Positions 5,926 to 6,440 of a DNA stretch of 6,440 bases are shown one piece after another. The position numbers and the translations under genes are program-made. Origin of the DNA: Firmicutes bacterium UBA5449 (GTDB lineage Bacteria > Bacillota > SHA-98 > UBA4971); NCBI GenBank assembly GCA_002424305.1, contig DIQZ01000070.1:19691-26130 (forward strand). Direction: 5' to 3'. The notes under the pieces are model-generated. The model searched no databases. It worked only from the letters and a program-made list of their open reading frames with translations, and had not been told where the DNA came from. Position 1 is the stretch's first letter. Each line of letters opens with the position of its first letter.

Positions 5926-5947
5926 TCAGCGTGAAGACGTACGCTGA
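5926..5947. other. Inverted repeat between M20 gene and tRNA-Lys
   Basis: TCAGCGT (5926-5932) and ACGCTGA (5941-5947) form a perfect 7-bp stem with an 8-nt loop. CAGCGT recurs at 5961-5966. The stem lacks a T-run on either side, so it is a poor intrinsic terminator for the M20 gene; it could be a hairpin in the tRNA precursor leader or a protein-binding site. Confidence 0.4.
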
Positions 5948-5982
5948 CATATTAGATTTGCAGCGTAATAGCATATTAGATT
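5948..5982. repeat. 11-bp direct repeat upstream of tRNA-Lys
   Basis: CATATTAGATT occurs at 5948-5958 and again at 5972-5982, 24 bp apart, immediately before the tRNA. Each copy contains TATTAG. The significance is unknown. Confidence 0.45.
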
Positions 5983-5986
5983 AGGT

Positions 5987-6062
5987 GGGTCATTAGCTCA
6001 GGCGGTAGAGCACCGGACTTTTAATCCGGGTGTCGTGGGTTCGAGTCCCGCATGACCCACCA
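5987..6062 (+). tRNA. tRNA-Lys (anticodon UUU)
   Basis: A complete cloverleaf can be drawn. The acceptor stem GGGTCAT (5987-5993) pairs with ATGACCC (6052-6058); the D stem is GCTC/GAGC; the anticodon stem CCGGA/TCCGG (6013-6017, 6025-6029) encloses loop CTTTTAA with anticodon TTT at 6020-6022; and the T arm is GTGGG-TTCGAGT-CCCGC. The discriminator is A and the CCA end is encoded (6060-6062), as is common in Bacillota. No adjacent tRNA is present. A TTTTTATT run follows the 3' end directly. Confidence 0.97.
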
Positions 6063-6065
6063 TTT

Positions 6066-6308
6066 TTATTCTGTTCCTTGCACATGCCTTTGCCTATCTT
6101 GAAGTTTCTCCAGCAGACTCCTTACACGCGTATCCGCGGCCTGTGTTTCTTGAGCATCAACGTTCATATGGATGGTAAGAATAGAGCCTTCTCTTGCGCC
6201 GTGGGGCAGATGGCTCGAAGGCCAGGAAATTTCGTGGATTTCATCGGGTCGAATGAGAAGCACAGCCCAGTCGCCTTCAATACGATCCAAAGTTACTTTT
6301 AATGTCAT
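6066..6308 (-). CDS. DUF3006 domain-containing protein
   Basis: This 80-residue soluble protein matches the small DUF3006 family: it begins with a strand-like TLKVTLDRIEGDWAVLL (residues 2-18), followed by WPSSHLPHGAREGSIL (29-44), which corresponds to the usual P-x-x-x-L-P-x-G-x-x-x-G-x-x-L pattern, and ends in a charged helix. No signal peptide or membrane segment is seen. The molecular function of the family is not known. Its start lies 30 bp after the stop of an MBL-fold hydrolase, a pairing common in Bacillota, and a G-rich site (GGGGGG, 6324-6319) precedes the ATG by about 10 nt. The stop codon is only 3 bp from the 3' end of the convergent tRNA-Lys, so its transcript must run antisense to the tRNA unless terminated at once. 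The reading frame on the opposite strand is a shadow. Confidence 0.8.
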   Translation of the reverse strand: MTLKVTLDRIEGDWAVLLIRPDEIHEISWPSSHLPHGAREGSILTIHMNVDAQETQAADTRVRSLLEKLQDRQRHVQGTE

Positions 6309-6338
6309 AGCAATCCATCCCCCCGGTTAGCAGAATCC

Positions 6339-6440
6339 CTATTTCTTCACTGTCCAAGTCATACCGTCACTTTCCAAAACGACAGTACCATGGATATCTG
6401 TCCTCAGTATCTCAGCGCCAACGTAAATAAGAGACTTAAT
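6339..6440 (-). CDS. MBL-fold/ComEC-like hydrolase, C-terminal end
   Basis: Only the last 33 residues are in the window; the gene continues past the right edge. The visible part includes LRTDIHGTVVLESDG and a terminal TWTVKK. An R-T-D-x-x-G-x-(V/I)-x-(L/V)-x-S-D-G ending is characteristic of ComEC/Rec2-type metallo-beta-lactamase proteins, both stand-alone and at the end of ComEC. The DUF3006 gene that follows supports a stand-alone MBL-fold hydrolase, as this pair often occurs together. No catalytic residue is visible, so activity cannot be judged. Confidence 0.72.
   Translation of the reverse strand: MKSLIYVGAEILRTDIHGTVVLESDGMTWTVKK

Noticed and set aside
6030..6302. Plus-strand 90-codon frame starting within the tRNA
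   Set aside because: It begins in the tRNA T-arm region and is antisense to the DUF3006 gene; its peptide (MSWVRVPHDPP) is the translation of tRNA sequence.
1..6440. Mobile element, CRISPR array or toxin-antitoxin system
   Set aside because: No transposase, integrase, regular repeat-spacer pattern or small paired genes were seen on either strand.

Overview
The window looks like a chromosomal segment of a Gram-positive, probably spore-forming Clostridia-type bacterium (Bacillota). The evidence is moderate base composition, strong Shine-Dalgarno sites (AGGAGGG, GGGAGGT, AGGAG), a tRNA gene that encodes its own CCA end, a DUF3006 gene behind an MBL-fold/ComEC-like hydrolase end, and three upstream elements that resemble sigma-H promoters. 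The genus cannot be told from the sequence.

Layout. From 1 to 4277 four genes lie on the minus strand. In transcription order they are a creatininase-family amidohydrolase (4277-3327), aspartate ammonia-lyase AspA (3010-1556), an aspartate/glutamate racemase (1462-752) and the first 156 codons of a dicarboxylate/amino-acid:cation symporter (470-1, cut by the window edge). Gaps of 93 to 316 bp separate them, and three of the four upstream regions carry their own promoter-like sequences, so this is a co-oriented cluster with internal promoters rather than one tight operon. Divergently, on the plus strand, lies an M20 metallopeptidase (4567-5844). After a 142-bp spacer with repeats comes tRNA-Lys(UUU) (5987-6062). 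A convergent minus-strand pair then closes the window: DUF3006 (6308-6066) preceded by the last 33 residues of an MBL-fold hydrolase (6440-6339).

How the genes may work together. Symporter, racemase and aspartase form a coherent route: take up aspartate (or glutamate/C4-dicarboxylates), convert D-Asp to L-Asp, and deaminate L-Asp to fumarate and ammonia. The creatininase-like hydrolase and the M20 hydrolase could release aspartate or another amino acid from an amide, cyclic imide or peptide. That last step is inferred from gene neighbourhood only.

The non-coding parts hold the most unusual signals: three minus-strand sigma-H-like elements with identical spacing, a roughly 250-nt potentially structured leader before the symporter, related ACAG...CTGT palindromes before the racemase and the creatininase, and a hairpin plus 11-bp direct repeats before the tRNA. 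No insertion sequence, CRISPR array, phage gene or origin was seen.
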